Notes: generated by a model not told the origin, from the sequence alone. DNA of 64,000 nucleotides from Salipaludibacillus aurantiacus (GCF_900111295.1 NZ_FOGT01000018.1:29778-93777), one strand, 5' to 3'. Counted from the first letter of the stretch, positions 25,046 through 36,098 are shown. Program-made: numbers and translations.

Positions 25046-25681
25046 TCAGAACATATATTTATGTTTAAATCTGACACGGTTAAATTCGTGTACCGCATCG
25101 GGAGAAACACGTTTACCAATTCGCGCCATCAGGCAGTTTGCCGGGTGTGAACAGATTTCAGGATCATCTGTCGCATACCATTCCAGACCGCCTGTTTTCA
25201 TAACTTTTTCCATTACATCTCTGTACTCCCAAATTGACAGGCCTGTCCCCCGCAAGTCCCAATGCCAATAATATTCCGTAGTAATAATAATATAATCCTC
25301 CATTGCCTCGTCCATCATCGAGACTTTCAGAAGGTGTTTGGCTATTTGATACCCCCGGTAATTAGCAGAGACTTCAATAGCGCCCAATTCGAGGAGGTTA
25401 TCCAGCTCTACTTCCGACCATCTTTCCAGAGGATCGGGATAAAGATAAATAGCATAGCCAACTATCTTGTTATCTTCCCTTGCGACAATAATCCGGCTTT
25501 CGTCCAGATCAGCTACTTTAAGAAGTGCTTTTTTCTGCTGGGGAGGAGGACGGAAAGCGAGAAGCCCTTCATCAAAAATACACTCTTCAATTACTTGTTT
25601 CTCAACAGGGCCTTCAATAAGAAATACTTTGTTATCTTTTGCTTTAATTTCCATCGAATGATATGTTTTACGGTGCTTCAC
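25046..25681 (-). CDS. acuA: Acetyltransferase AcuA (acts on acetyl-CoA synthetase)
   Basis: A 211-residue GNAT-type acetyltransferase. Strong family blocks: YLYPDPLERWSE, LGAIEVSANYRG (acetyl-CoA loop), TTEYYWHWDLRG and SHPANCLMARIGK. In B. subtilis it inactivates AcsA by lysine acetylation. I place the start at GTG 25681: AAGGTGGG abuts the ATG at 25687 but is 6 nt from the GTG, and the GTG aligns with the B. subtilis N-terminus. The usual divergent neighbour acsA is absent here. Confidence 0.92.
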   Translation of the reverse strand: MKHRKTYHSMEIKAKDNKVFLIEGPVEKQVIEECIFDEGLLAFRPPPQQKKALLKVADLDESRIIVAREDNKIVGYAIYLYPDPLERWSEVELDNLLELGAIEVSANYRGYQIAKHLLKVSMMDEAMEDYIIITTEYYWHWDLRGTGLSIWEYRDVMEKVMKTGGLEWYATDDPEICSHPANCLMARIGKRVSPDAVHEFNRVRFKHKYMF

Positions 25682-25737
25682 AGGCATCCCACCTTGAAGA
25701 AAATGTAGTCTTAATAATCTGACAAGACCTTTCTTTT

Positions 25738-25746
25738 ACTATACCA
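25738..25746 (-). promoter_or_regulatory. Extended -10 promoter of acuABC
   Basis: Minus-strand TGG-TATAGT about 60 nt upstream of acuA. No clear -35 and no cre site were found here. Confidence 0.5.
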
Positions 25747-25788
25747 TAATCGCTAATTATCCGAGAGGAAAACAAAGGAAATTATATA

Positions 25789-25827
25789 AAAAAGAGAGAA
25801 ATCCGCCAGCAGCGGTTTCCCTCTCTC
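25789..25827 (-). terminator. Terminator of the PBP gene
   Basis: Long stem (25793-25806 with 25812-25827, arms around CCGC/GCGG) placed just after the PBP stop; the minus strand continues with a run of T. Confidence 0.85.
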
Positions 25828-25836
25828 AAGAGTTAA

Positions 25837-28800
25837 TTATTCATTGTTATTGCTGTTTGCTCCGTTATTACTGGCGTTCTCCTCATTGTCATTATTACCA
25901 TCAGGGTCATTATTATCTGACGCACTATTATAGTTGTTTCCGTCACTGTTATCAGCATTATTGTTATTATCCGAGTTATTCCCACTATTATTTTCATTAG
26001 TCGCACCGGAGTTGGTCTCGTTACCTCCGCTATCATTATTAGTGTTATCCGAGTTGTTGCTGCTGCTATTGTTATTGCCATTATTACTTCCATTGTTGCT
26101 GTTATTATTACCGGTGTTATTGCTATTATTATTTTCACTGTTGTTATCGTCATTATTGTTGGAGTTGCCATTATTACTTCCATTGTTGCTGTTATTATTA
26201 CCGGTGTTATTGCTATTATTATTTTCACTGTTGTTATCGCCATTATTGTTACTGTTGCCATTGTCACTTCCATTGTTGCTGCCGTTATTATTATCGTTGT
26301 TATTGCCAATATCGCCGCTGCCGGAATCATTATTATTTTCTTCTGAGTTATCATTGGCATTCTCATCGTTATTGGCTGAATTATTATTGTCATTATTATT
26401 ATCACTGTCATTTTCAGAGGAATCATCAAAAAGTTCGTCAGAAGCAGAACCGTTCTCACCGTCATTATTATCATCAGAAGAACTTTCGTCATCATCATCG
26501 GAGGAAGACCCGCCGGTAGTCACTTCATTGCTTGACGATGATTCTCTGCCTGCTGTATCAACAGCTGTTACATAATACGTACCAGACCCTGAATAACTGT
26601 AATCTTCATCCCATCTTATTGAGGCGACTTCATTACCAGACGAATTGTATACGCGGTAGCCGATAATATCGTCTTCATGATGGCTGTCCCATGTGACACT
26701 TCCACCTGAAGAAGAGACCGATCTTAAGGTGTCCGGTGTCTTGCCGTTATCAGGTGCTTCACGGTCAGGGACCAGATCATCCCAGCCATCTGGAATATAT
26801 TGTGATAAATCTTCGTCTTCTGCAAAGTCGAAGTATTCTTCTTTAATAGCCACACCAGATCTGGTAAATTCACTAGGAGTAGAATCCAGCGCTTTATACG
26901 CGCCATCTTTTACCCTCACATACTGCACTCTTGTCAAACTGTCATCTTCTTCATCAGGTACAAATTCTGAATTGAACAGATCAGTCGTGACGAGACCTGC
27001 TTCACGGCATAAATCAGAAGGCAGTTTACCGGAAATGCCGCAAATGGTTTGTTCAACAATACCGCCCGGAGATTCAAAGTCTTCTGAAGGACCTACCAGA
27101 TCGGAATCGACCTCATAAGCCGCATTGGCAAGTTCCGCCCATAGAAGCTGAGTCCGGTGGCTGTAGCTCATATTATGAACCTCCTCTGAAATAGGATCCC
27201 GGTCGTCATAACCAATCCACAGTCCCTGAGTGACATTCGGGTTAAAGCCGACAAACCAGGCATCTATAATTTCATTGGAAGTTCCTGTTTTCCCGGCCCA
27301 GTCAGCTTCGAAATTAAGCAAATCATGCATCCGGAAAGCCGTACCTCCCGATACGAGCACGTCTCTCATAATATCAATCATAAGGTAATTTGTCTGCGGG
27401 GAGATGATTTCAGTCTCTTTCTCCTCGTGTTCAAAAAGCACCTCTCCGTCTTGCGTTTCTATTTTAGCAATCATAAAAGGATCTTTTCTCTTGCCTTCAT
27501 TTCCAAAAGTGGAATAAGCAGATGTGTTAGCTTCGACTGTGAGATCAATCGTCCCTAGCGGAGTACTTAAATAAGGCTCGCTTTCATCCATATAGCTTCC
27601 GAAACCGTAATTAATTAAAGCTTCCCGCGCGACCTCATGGTCAATTTTTTTAAATTCCCTTACGGCAGGCACGTTTCTTGAAGAAGCATTAGCTTCCCGG
27701 GCGGTTATTAAACCTCTGTGCTTATTATCAAAATTTGATAACTCACTGTCTTCATCATCTTCATTATAATAAAATGTGGTATCAGGTGTAATAAAGCCGG
27801 GCTGGAGCTCTCCGGTTTCAAACCCGATGGCATAGGTGAGAAGCGGCTTCATCGTTGAACCTGTAGACCGTTCAGCTCTTGTTGCATGGTTGAAATTCTG
27901 GTGTTCAAAATCACGTCCGCCTACAAAACTGAGAATAGCGCCCGTAGAGTTCTCTAAAAGCATAGACCCGGGTTCTTCTTTCCTCATCACTTCCACTTCT
28001 TCACCGTCTTGATCTATTAAAGTCTCCGGCCTGTCTTTATCAAAATACTCGAAGTTCTCTATAACTTCCTGCTGGGCATCGTAAATATCTTTATTTATCG
28101 TTGTATGAATTTTATATCCATTACGCTGAAGTGCCCGCTCGGCTTCTTCTCTATACCGGGTGATCATCAGGTTCCGGCGGTCGTCGTCTTCAATTGCATC
28201 AAGGTCCACCTCATCTTTTTCCATGAGGGCGAACGTCAGTTTATCCTCAGCTCTTCTTCTTACTTCATCTATAATAAACGGGTATTCGTCAAGGCTTGTT
28301 GGCTGCCTTTCCGCTAAGTTTGCTCTGATATCATAATTTCGGGCTTCTTCAAGCTCTTCATCGTTAATGTAGCCTCTTGAATGCATTCTGCTTAGCACAG
28401 TATCCATCCTGTGAAGGGCTGCATCAAAATTCTCTTTAACTTCTCCACTCCCAGTAAAAGGAGTGTAAGCAAAAGGACTTTGAGGGAGCCCGGCAATAAA
28501 AGCAGCCTGTGCTATATTTAATTCGGACGCATCGACACCGAATATTCCCTGCGCGGCAGCCTGTGCGCCCGCTACTTGCCGGCCGTTAGCGTTTCTTCCA
28601 AAAGGCACCACATTCATATAGGCTTCTAAAATTTCCTCCTTCTCAAAAAAGTTTTCAGTACGCATAGCCAGCAGGATTTCAGCAGCTTTCCGGTCATGGG
28701 TCACTTCACTGGTCAGCAGCTGGTTTTTTATAAGCTGCTGCGTCAGTGTACTTCCGCCTGTCTGGGTGCTTGCACCGGAGAAATCCTGATAAACTGCACG

Positions 28801-29211
28801 GAAAAGTGCTTTAGGAACAATTCCTTCATGTTCAAAGAAGTATTCATCTTCTGTAGCAATCACAGCCTCAATTAAGGTTTGAGACATATCTTCCAGAGGA
28901 ATCTCTCTCCGTTCAAGAGGGGTTGGCATATCTCCTAAATAAATGTCGTCTGCGAAATAAATTTCTGTAGCTGATTCATAATCGTAAATTTCATTTTGCA
29001 TCTCTTCGTAACTCGGTACCGGTTCATCCTGTACTAATGAGGCAAAATAACCTGCTGCTGCCCCGCCTACAAAAAACAAGGAAATAAGGGCCAGAGCAGA
29101 AAATATTAAAAATAAGTTCCATAGAACCTGAGAGGTCACCCTTACTCCTTTAAAGACATATTGAGGTTCTTTCCGGTTAAAGAACTCTGTTATGGATCGT
29201 CGATCGCTCAT
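25837..29211 (-). CDS. Class A penicillin-binding protein with fibronectin-like domain and Asn-rich tail
   Basis: A 1124-residue bifunctional peptidoglycan synthase. Transmembrane anchor about 27-56; glycosyltransferase GT51 with catalytic Glu121 in ATEDEYFFEH and GGSTLTQQLIKN; transpeptidase motifs Ser452-TM-Lys455, SRN 511-513 and KTG 641-643. A fibronectin-III-like domain follows (about 826-899), then about 225 residues of Asn, Ser, Asp and Gly. Start ATG 29211 is 7 nt after AGGAGG; the ATG two codons earlier is too close. The tail is encoded partly by 90-bp tandem repeats and would be extracellular. Nearest named relatives are PBP1/PBP2c-type; I do not assign a symbol. Confidence 0.92.
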   Translation of the reverse strand: MSDRRSITEFFNRKEPQYVFKGVRVTSQVLWNLFLIFSALALISLFFVGGAAAGYFASLVQDEPVPSYEEMQNEIYDYESATEIYFADDIYLGDMPTPLERREIPLEDMSQTLIEAVIATEDEYFFEHEGIVPKALFRAVYQDFSGASTQTGGSTLTQQLIKNQLLTSEVTHDRKAAEILLAMRTENFFEKEEILEAYMNVVPFGRNANGRQVAGAQAAAQGIFGVDASELNIAQAAFIAGLPQSPFAYTPFTGSGEVKENFDAALHRMDTVLSRMHSRGYINDEELEEARNYDIRANLAERQPTSLDEYPFIIDEVRRRAEDKLTFALMEKDEVDLDAIEDDDRRNLMITRYREEAERALQRNGYKIHTTINKDIYDAQQEVIENFEYFDKDRPETLIDQDGEEVEVMRKEEPGSMLLENSTGAILSFVGGRDFEHQNFNHATRAERSTGSTMKPLLTYAIGFETGELQPGFITPDTTFYYNEDDEDSELSNFDNKHRGLITAREANASSRNVPAVREFKKIDHEVAREALINYGFGSYMDESEPYLSTPLGTIDLTVEANTSAYSTFGNEGKRKDPFMIAKIETQDGEVLFEHEEKETEIISPQTNYLMIDIMRDVLVSGGTAFRMHDLLNFEADWAGKTGTSNEIIDAWFVGFNPNVTQGLWIGYDDRDPISEEVHNMSYSHRTQLLWAELANAAYEVDSDLVGPSEDFESPGGIVEQTICGISGKLPSDLCREAGLVTTDLFNSEFVPDEEDDSLTRVQYVRVKDGAYKALDSTPSEFTRSGVAIKEEYFDFAEDEDLSQYIPDGWDDLVPDREAPDNGKTPDTLRSVSSSGGSVTWDSHHEDDIIGYRVYNSSGNEVASIRWDEDYSYSGSGTYYVTAVDTAGRESSSSNEVTTGGSSSDDDDESSSDDNNDGENGSASDELFDDSSENDSDNNNDNNNSANNDENANDNSEENNNDSGSGDIGNNNDNNNGSNNGSDNGNSNNNGDNNSENNNSNNTGNNNSNNGSNNGNSNNNDDNNSENNNSNNTGNNNSNNGSNNGNNNSSSNNSDNTNNDSGGNETNSGATNENNSGNNSDNNNNADNSDGNNYNSASDNNDPDGNNDNEENASNNGANSNNNE
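26076..26290. repeat. 90-bp tandem repeat in the PBP gene
   Basis: Blocks starting TGCCATTATTACTTCC at 26076 and 26166, and a diverged start at 26256, show a 90-bp period (30 codons). The first two units are nearly identical over about 80 nt, implying recent duplication. Confidence 0.88.
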
Positions 29212-29238
29212 CTTCATACCTCCTAAAAATTCACTCAT

Positions 29239-29247
29239 ATTATAGCA
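29239..29247 (-). promoter_or_regulatory. Extended -10 promoter of the PBP gene
   Basis: Minus-strand TGC-TATAAT (TGn plus a perfect -10) about 28 nt upstream of the PBP start codon. Confidence 0.6.
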
Positions 29248-29295
29248 TAACCGGAATATGGAATATAGCCTCAAGCGTGGAACACTTTTCTCACA

Positions 29296-29325
29296 TTGAC
29301 AAGCAAACTGCAAGTATGATATTAA
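29296..29325 (+). promoter_or_regulatory. Promoter of the tyrS transcript
   Basis: TTGACA (29296-29301) with TATTAA (29320-29325) 18 nt downstream, about 45 nt before the T-box leader. Confidence 0.6.
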
Positions 29326-29374
29326 TATAAATCATAATGAAAATATAAGTGACTGTGAAAAGGATAAAGTAGTT

Positions 29375-29572
29375 TGCGTCTCCCTGTCCCAGAGAGCCGG
29401 TGGTGCTGTAAACCGGTATAAAGTCGTCAAATGAATTACCTCCTTGGAGTTATCTCGTGGAAACACGAAGCGTATGATGAGGCGTTAACTCATTTTTGAG
29501 CCGGGAATTATTATTCCAATCAGGGTGGTACCGCGATTTATTCGTCCCTTATTATTTAAGGGGCGTTTTTTA
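29375..29572 (+). promoter_or_regulatory. T-box leader of tyrS
   Basis: A tRNA-sensing leader. Stem I shows GAGAGCCGGTGG and GCTGTAAACCGG; the probable specifier is TAC (Tyr) at 29437-29439 in GAATTACCTCCTTGGAG; the T-box core AGGGTGGTACCGCG is at 29522-29535. The competing terminator is CGTCCCTT (29543-29550) with AAGGGGCG (29558-29565) and T7. Uncharged tRNA-Tyr should favour antitermination and tyrS expression. Confidence 0.95.
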
Positions 29573-29709
29573 GTGGCTTAAAAAATTGAGGACTTAAGGT
29601 CATTGGGGAACAAAGTCTACTAGAGGAAGCCACCCCGGTTCTGAGAAAAGCATTCAGACCATACCGTTTAGTTGATTTTTAAAAACAAAGCGGAGGGTTA
29701 AATCAATGA

Positions 29710-30996
<1,287 letters not shown>

Positions 30997-31002
30997 GAAG
31001 AG

Positions 31003-31038
31003 AGGATCCCGGGTTTGGAAGACCCGGGATCCTTTTAA
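31003..31038 (+). terminator. Terminator of tyrS
   Basis: Perfect 12-bp stem AGGATCCCGGGT (31003-31014) with 31022-31033, then TTTT. Confidence 0.93.
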
Positions 31039-31193
31039 ATGTAAATTAATTGTTAATTTTTGCTGATAAGCATATATGTGAAGAAATTAACATTGGCTCC
31101 ATAATTTAAATTAAAACCATTGAATTTATCACCTTCTTTCTACCTTACTTGTATATACAAGAAGCAACTTAAAAACTATTTTAAATAAACATA

Positions 31194-31222
31194 TTGAATA
31201 ATAATTAAAGGTTACTTATAAT
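31194..31222 (+). promoter_or_regulatory. Promoter of lctP
   Basis: TTGAAT (31194-31199), exact 17-nt spacer, TATAAT (31217-31222). Confidence 0.75.
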
Positions 31223-31235
31223 GAAAGCACTTACA
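31222..31235. promoter_or_regulatory. cre-like site over the lctP transcription start
   Basis: TGAAAGCACTTACA matches the cre consensus TGWAANCGNTNWCA at 13 of 14 positions (A instead of the central G). It begins at the last base of the -10 and covers the expected start point, a position suited to CcpA repression. Confidence 0.55.
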
Positions 31236-31238
31236 TAA

Positions 31239-31253
31239 GGTCATCAGATGACC
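31239..31253. promoter_or_regulatory. Palindromic operator upstream of lctP
   Basis: GGTCATCAGATGACC, a 15-nt palindrome with central A, 17 nt after the -10. Its 13-nt core recurs upstream of lutA at 33028-33040. A FadR-type GntR regulator such as LutR/LldR is the likely binder (inference). Confidence 0.7.
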
Positions 31254-31328
31254 GGATGAACTTACTTCTGGGTCTTGGAGGACTGCAGTTTACCCCTCAG
31301 GCCAAATTTACACTGTAGGAGGAATTAG

Positions 31329-32915
31329 ATGTTACTTTTAACTGCTTTTAGTGCAATTATTGCCCCATTCATTTTCTTAGTCCTGCTAAGAATGCCTGCC
31401 AAAAAAGGTATGCTTTACAGCGCACTTATTGTCATTTTACTTGCATTTGCTGTTTGGGGAATGGACTGGCAAGTTCTATCAGCCTCAATTTTACAGGGCG
31501 CTCACAGAGCTTTGACCATCCTGTTTATTCTGTTTGGCGCGATTGTGTTATTAAACACTTTACGGCATACAGGGGCGGTTGACAGAATTAACGAAGGGTT
31601 CCGTAATATTTCTCCAGATATGAGAGTACAGGTTATTATTGTAGCTTTCCTTTTTGGCGGACTAATAGAAGGGGCGGCAGGCTTTGGAACACCTGCAGCA
31701 GTAACAGGCCCATTGATGGTTGCTTTAGGTTTTACACCTCTTGCAGCGGCAACAACTGCATTAATTGCAGACAGCACCTCAGTTTCTTTTGGAGCGGTTG
31801 GTACACCTGTTATTGTGGGATTAAGTAATATCGACGGAGCCGGGATCGGCTTCTTTCAGACTATTGGAATTCACATTACTTTAATGGATTTGCTGATTGG
31901 GACATTAGTTCCTTTTATACTCGTTATCGTACTGACTCTTTCTTTCGGTAAAGACAAATCTTTAAAACATGCTTTACCCATGCTGCCATGGACACTCCTT
32001 GTAGGAGCCTCCTATTCTGTCTCTGCGGCAGTTTACGCAGCATTATTCGGACCGGAATTTGTAGCTATTTTAGCCTCTTTAACCGCGCTTGCAGTGGCCA
32101 CACTGACAGCAAAGAAAAACTTTCTGCTTCCAAAGGACCCATGGCAAGGTGCCTTGATTAAAGGGTTTAAAGCAGAAGAGAAAAAATCAGAAATGAGTCT
32201 TGTTTCGGCTTGGAGTCCTTATTTTATTGTGGTGGCCCTTCTTTTATTAACGCGGATCATACCGGCTGTACAAAATTTCACTCAGACAGCTGTTGATTTC
32301 ACATGGAACGATATTCTCGGTATTGATGGAGTAACCTCAGCTTGGGAATTCCTTTATTCTCCGGGAGCTGTGCTTGTACTTGCTGCGTTTATCTCAATTT
32401 TCACCCAACGTACGAAGATCTCAAGTTTTACAAAAGCTTCAAAGGAGTCTCTTAACGCGATTAAAGGAGCAACTTTGGCTCTCTTTCCGACGCTCGCGCT
32501 CGTTCAGGTTTTTACCAACTCCGGAATTAATACAAATGACCTTATAGCTATGCCGGAGTATATAGCGGTAACTATGGCTGGCGCGCTTGGTGGAGTCTGG
32601 TTATTCGTAGCGCCGTACCTCGGTCTGTTAGGTTCTTTTATTACCGGAAGCGCGACTGTTTCTACTCTGACTTTCTCTCCAATCCAGTATAATGTGGCTA
32701 TAGAGACGGGTTTAAGTACAAATGTCATACTTGCTCAGCAAGTAGCGGGGTCAGCCGCAGGGAATATGATATGTGTCCATAACGTCGTAGCTGCGTCAGC
32801 CGTGGTAGGATTGGTCGGTAAAGAAGGAGATATTATAAGGAAAACGCTTCTTCCGGCTCTGATTTATGCCTTGTTCCTTGGAATTGCGGGTTCCATTTTA
32901 GTATTATTTATGTAA
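31329..32915 (+). CDS. lctP: L-lactate permease
   Basis: A 528-residue LctP-family transporter with about a dozen transmembrane helices. Family blocks: [33 protein letters not shown] and the late [18 protein letters not shown]. It imports lactate with protons. GTAGGAGG precedes the ATG. It lies directly upstream of lutABC, separated by a terminator and a second operator, so uptake and oxidation genes are grouped and apparently co-controlled. In B. subtilis these genes are at other loci. Confidence 0.95.
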   Translation: MLLLTAFSAIIAPFIFLVLLRMPAKKGMLYSALIVILLAFAVWGMDWQVLSASILQGAHRALTILFILFGAIVLLNTLRHTGAVDRINEGFRNISPDMRVQVIIVAFLFGGLIEGAAGFGTPAAVTGPLMVALGFTPLAAATTALIADSTSVSFGAVGTPVIVGLSNIDGAGIGFFQTIGIHITLMDLLIGTLVPFILVIVLTLSFGKDKSLKHALPMLPWTLLVGASYSVSAAVYAALFGPEFVAILASLTALAVATLTAKKNFLLPKDPWQGALIKGFKAEEKKSEMSLVSAWSPYFIVVALLLLTRIIPAVQNFTQTAVDFTWNDILGIDGVTSAWEFLYSPGAVLVLAAFISIFTQRTKISSFTKASKESLNAIKGATLALFPTLALVQVFTNSGINTNDLIAMPEYIAVTMAGALGGVWLFVAPYLGLLGSFITGSATVSTLTFSPIQYNVAIETGLSTNVILAQQVAGSAAGNMICVHNVVAASAVVGLVGKEGDIIRKTLLPALIYALFLGIAGSILVLFM

Positions 32916-32923
32916 AATAATAG

Positions 32924-32960
32924 GAAGGAGGGCGTCTGTGATGACGCTCCCTTCTTTACT
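32924..32960 (+). terminator. Terminator after lctP
   Basis: GAAGGAGGGCGTC (32924-32936) pairs with GACGCTCCCTTC (32943-32954) with one bulge; the T tail is modest (TTTACTTTAT), so partial read-through is possible. Confidence 0.6.
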
Positions 32961-33027
32961 TTATCATTTAAAAAGGGTAATATTTCCAAAGTGATAGATG
33001 GGGTTTGGATATAGAAGTGTACAGACA

Positions 33028-33040
33028 GTCATCAGATGAC
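33028..33040. promoter_or_regulatory. Palindromic operator upstream of lutA
   Basis: GTCATCAGATGAC, identical to the core of the lctP operator, 32 nt before the lutA start. A weak -10 (TATAGA, 33010-33015) lies just upstream. Confidence 0.7.
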
Positions 33041-33072
33041 CTTATGACTTGTGTAAAAGGAGAGGACTTATT

Positions 33073-33798
33073 ATGAAGGTATCATTATTTTTAACGTGTC
33101 TCGCAGATGTGGTTTATCCTGCTTCTGTCGGACAGAGTACAGTTGAAGTGCTTGAAAGGCTTGGATGTGAGGTGGATTTCCCGAAAAAGCAGACATGCTG
33201 TGGACAGCCTGCTTTTAACAGCGGCTTTCATCGCGAATCAAAAGAAGTTGCTCAGCATATGATCAAAACATTTGAACATGCGGAATATGTGGTCTCACCA
33301 TCTGGTTCCTGTGTATCAATGCTGAAAGAATATCCGCACTTGTTTGCTGATGATCCTGATTGGGCAGACAGAGCGAGTCAGCTGGCAGATAAATCGTATG
33401 AACTCACTCAATTTATTGTTGAAGTCCTTAAAGTGGAAGATGTAGGAGCTGAGCTTGAAGCGAATGTTACTTATCATACCTCCTGCCATATGACCCGACT
33501 GCTTGGAGTCAGGGACGCCCCTATGAAATTATTAGCAAATGTTAAAGGGCTGAAATTTACTGAATTGCCTAATAAACAGCAATGCTGTGGATTTGGCGGA
33601 ACCTTCAGCGTTAAAATGGTTCCGATTTCAGAACAGATGGTTAATGAGAAGGTAGAACATATAGAAGAAACGAATGCAGACGTCCTGATAGGTGCTGACC
33701 TTGGATGCTTAATGAATATCGGCGGGCGGATTGAAAGGCAGGGGAAACCGGTGAAAGTCATGCATATTGCAGAGGTGCTGAACAGCCAGGGATCATAA
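33073..33798 (+). CDS. lutA: Lactate utilization protein LutA
   Basis: A 241-residue protein with two CCG domains: [10 protein letters not shown] and CCGFGGTF, plus the His-rich [14 protein letters not shown]. Such cysteine-rich domains bind Fe-S or heterodisulfide-type centres. With LutB and LutC it oxidises L-lactate to pyruvate at the membrane. ATG 33073 follows AAAGGAG; upstream codons from 33049 overlap that site. First gene of lutABC. Confidence 0.94.
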   Translation: MKVSLFLTCLADVVYPASVGQSTVEVLERLGCEVDFPKKQTCCGQPAFNSGFHRESKEVAQHMIKTFEHAEYVVSPSGSCVSMLKEYPHLFADDPDWADRASQLADKSYELTQFIVEVLKVEDVGAELEANVTYHTSCHMTRLLGVRDAPMKLLANVKGLKFTELPNKQQCCGFGGTFSVKMVPISEQMVNEKVEHIEETNADVLIGADLGCLMNIGGRIERQGKPVKVMHIAEVLNSQGS

Positions 33799-33825
33799 GA
33801 ATGACAACAAGATAGGAGTGAAAAC

Positions 33826-35259
33826 ATGGGAGTCAGAATAGGCAGCGAGAAGTTTTTTGACCGCGTAGATAAAGGAATCAATAATGAGTTTATGAGAAAA
33901 GCAGTCGTGGAAGCTCAAACCCGTTTGGAGGGAAGAAAGACTAAAACCCAGGAGGAAATGGGCAACTGGGAGGACTGGAGAGACCTCTCTGAGGAAATCC
34001 GCCAGCATACTCTGGACAACCTTGATTTTTATTTAGAACAGTTTGCAGAAAACGTAGCTGAGCAGGGCGGACATGTCTTTTTTGCCGAGTCAGCGGAGGA
34101 AGCAAATGACTATATAACCAACGTGGTAAAAAAGAAGAATGCAAAAAATATTATTAAATCTAAATCGATGGTAACAGAAGAGATTGGAATGAATGAAGCA
34201 TTGGAAGAAACAGGGTGCAACGTAGTGGAATCAGACCTTGGCGAGTGGATTCTGCAGTTGGATGACCATGATCCGCCTTCTCATATCGTCGTACCCGCCC
34301 TTCATAAGAACAAAGAACAAATCCGCGAAACCTTTCATGAAAAAAGGCAGTACAGCAACTCGTCGGATCCTAATGAACTTGCTCTGTTTGCAAGAGAACA
34401 GTTAAGAAAGGACTTCCTTTCTGCAGAAGTGGGCATAACCGGCTGTAACTTTGCAGTCGCTGAATCGGGTTCTGTGTCTCTTGTCACCAATGAAGGGAAT
34501 GCCAGGCTGGCAACTACTCTTCCTGAAACACAAATTACAGTAATGGGAATGGAACGGATTGTCCCAACGTGGAAAGAGCTGGACATCCTTGTCAGCATGC
34601 TTTGCAGAAGTGCCGTGGGACAAAAACTAACGAGTTATATTACAGGCTTGACAGCTGTAAAAGAAGACGGGGATGTGGATGGTCCTGAAGAATTTCACGT
34701 GGTAATTGTAGATAACGGCCGTTCAAAAATACTTGGTACAAAATATCAGTCAGCCCTTCAGTGTATCCGCTGTGCAGCCTGTATAAACGTATGCCCTGTC
34801 TACCGGCATGTTGGCGGTCACTCTTACGGATCTATTTATCCCGGGCCGATTGGAGCTGTCCTTACGCCGCTTCTTGATGGATATGAGGACCATAAAGAAC
34901 TGCCCTATGCTTCTTCACTGTGCGCCGCATGTACTGAAGCCTGTCCGGTCAAGATCCCGCTCCATGAACTGCTCGTTGAACACCGGAAGGACATCGTTGA
35001 AAAAACAGGGAAAATAGGTTTTGCAGAAAAGATGGCTATGAAAGGGTACGCTAAAGCTGCCAGTAATCCTAATCTTTATAAAATGGGAACCAATATGGCG
35101 CCTTCCTACATTAAATCAATTGCAAAAAGTGAAGAGGATGGAAAAGGAAAAGGTGTAGGACCTGTAAAACTGTGGACCAATATTCGCGATCTTCCGGAAT
35201 CAGACGGTAACTCCTTCCGTAAGTGGTTTGAAAACAGGAGTAAAGGGGGCGATCAATAA
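33826..35259 (+). CDS. lutB: Lactate utilization iron-sulfur protein LutB
   Basis: A 477-residue protein with a large LUD domain (about 60-290) followed by two 4Fe-4S motifs, [15 protein letters not shown] and [13 protein letters not shown]. This is the LutB arrangement; it should relay electrons from lactate. AGGAGTG precedes the ATG. It begins 27 nt after lutA and its stop overlaps the lutC start by one base (TAATG). Confidence 0.95.
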   Translation: MGVRIGSEKFFDRVDKGINNEFMRKAVVEAQTRLEGRKTKTQEEMGNWEDWRDLSEEIRQHTLDNLDFYLEQFAENVAEQGGHVFFAESAEEANDYITNVVKKKNAKNIIKSKSMVTEEIGMNEALEETGCNVVESDLGEWILQLDDHDPPSHIVVPALHKNKEQIRETFHEKRQYSNSSDPNELALFAREQLRKDFLSAEVGITGCNFAVAESGSVSLVTNEGNARLATTLPETQITVMGMERIVPTWKELDILVSMLCRSAVGQKLTSYITGLTAVKEDGDVDGPEEFHVVIVDNGRSKILGTKYQSALQCIRCAACINVCPVYRHVGGHSYGSIYPGPIGAVLTPLLDGYEDHKELPYASSLCAACTEACPVKIPLHELLVEHRKDIVEKTGKIGFAEKMAMKGYAKAASNPNLYKMGTNMAPSYIKSIAKSEEDGKGKGVGPVKLWTNIRDLPESDGNSFRKWFENRSKGGDQ

Positions 35260-35978
35260 TGAAACAAGGCACAATTCACAATAAAGACCGTTTTTTAAAT
35301 AAGGTGGCAGACCGTTTAAACAGAAAGCGGATCACTGAAGAAGTTCAGCTTCCAACTTGGAGTAAACAGCCGCAATATGAGGTGTTCGACGGTTTATCAC
35401 AAGACGAATTGCTTGATCAGTTTGTTCTCCAGTGCGATGCTATCCACACAAATGTGATTGTAACTGAAGCTGACAAGCTGAATGACGATTTTGACAAGGT
35501 CATTCAGGATATGGGAGGAGGATCCATCGTTCACTGGGATGATCCGCGTTTTGAATCTTTCGGTTTGGACAGTGCGCTTAAAAAGCAACAAGAACAGGGG
35601 ACTGACGTTCACTGCTGGAATTACCAATTAGGCGAGGCAAATATTAAAAAAGCCGAACAAGCGAACATAGGGATTACCTTTTCAGATATGACACTTACGG
35701 AATCAGGCACCGTTGTCCTGTTCAGTGACAAAGGGAAAGGCCGTTCAGTCAGCCTCCTTCCTCAGCGCTATGTAGCTATTATACCTAAAAGTACTCTCGT
35801 ACCGAGAATGACACAGGCGGCGGAAAAAATACATGAAATTGCTAAAGAGCAGGGAAGAATGCCTTCATGTATAAATTTCATTTCAGGACCAAGTAATTCC
35901 GCAGACATTGAATTGCGTCTCGTAGTAGGGGTGCACGGACCGGTTCAGGCCACGTATATAGTAGTCGACGATAAATAA
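35259..35978 (+). CDS. lutC: Lactate utilization protein LutC
   Basis: A 239-residue LUD-domain protein. Characteristic late segments are TESGTVVLFSDKGKGRSVSLLP and the NFISGPSNSADIE loop. Third component of the LutABC L-lactate oxidation system. Translation is coupled to lutB (TAATG), with AAAGGGGG inside lutB as ribosome site. Followed by a hairpin shared with rpsD. Confidence 0.94.
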   Translation: MKQGTIHNKDRFLNKVADRLNRKRITEEVQLPTWSKQPQYEVFDGLSQDELLDQFVLQCDAIHTNVIVTEADKLNDDFDKVIQDMGGGSIVHWDDPRFESFGLDSALKKQQEQGTDVHCWNYQLGEANIKKAEQANIGITFSDMTLTESGTVVLFSDKGKGRSVSLLPQRYVAIIPKSTLVPRMTQAAEKIHEIAKEQGRMPSCINFISGPSNSADIELRLVVGVHGPVQATYIVVDDK

Positions 35979-36098
35979 CGTCTCACGTTTAAAACCGTCG
36001 CATTTTCAATACAAACCAAAATAGCACCCGAACTGTCCCAAGCCTGCCTGCTGTGAAGAAGAACAGGCTGCCTGAAGCAAAATAATTCATGAAATAAG

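Noticed and set aside
25833..26575. Long Leu- or Ile/Thr-rich ORFs in other frames of the PBP tail
   Set aside because: Open only because of low-complexity Asn/Ser codons in the real frame; no start signals.
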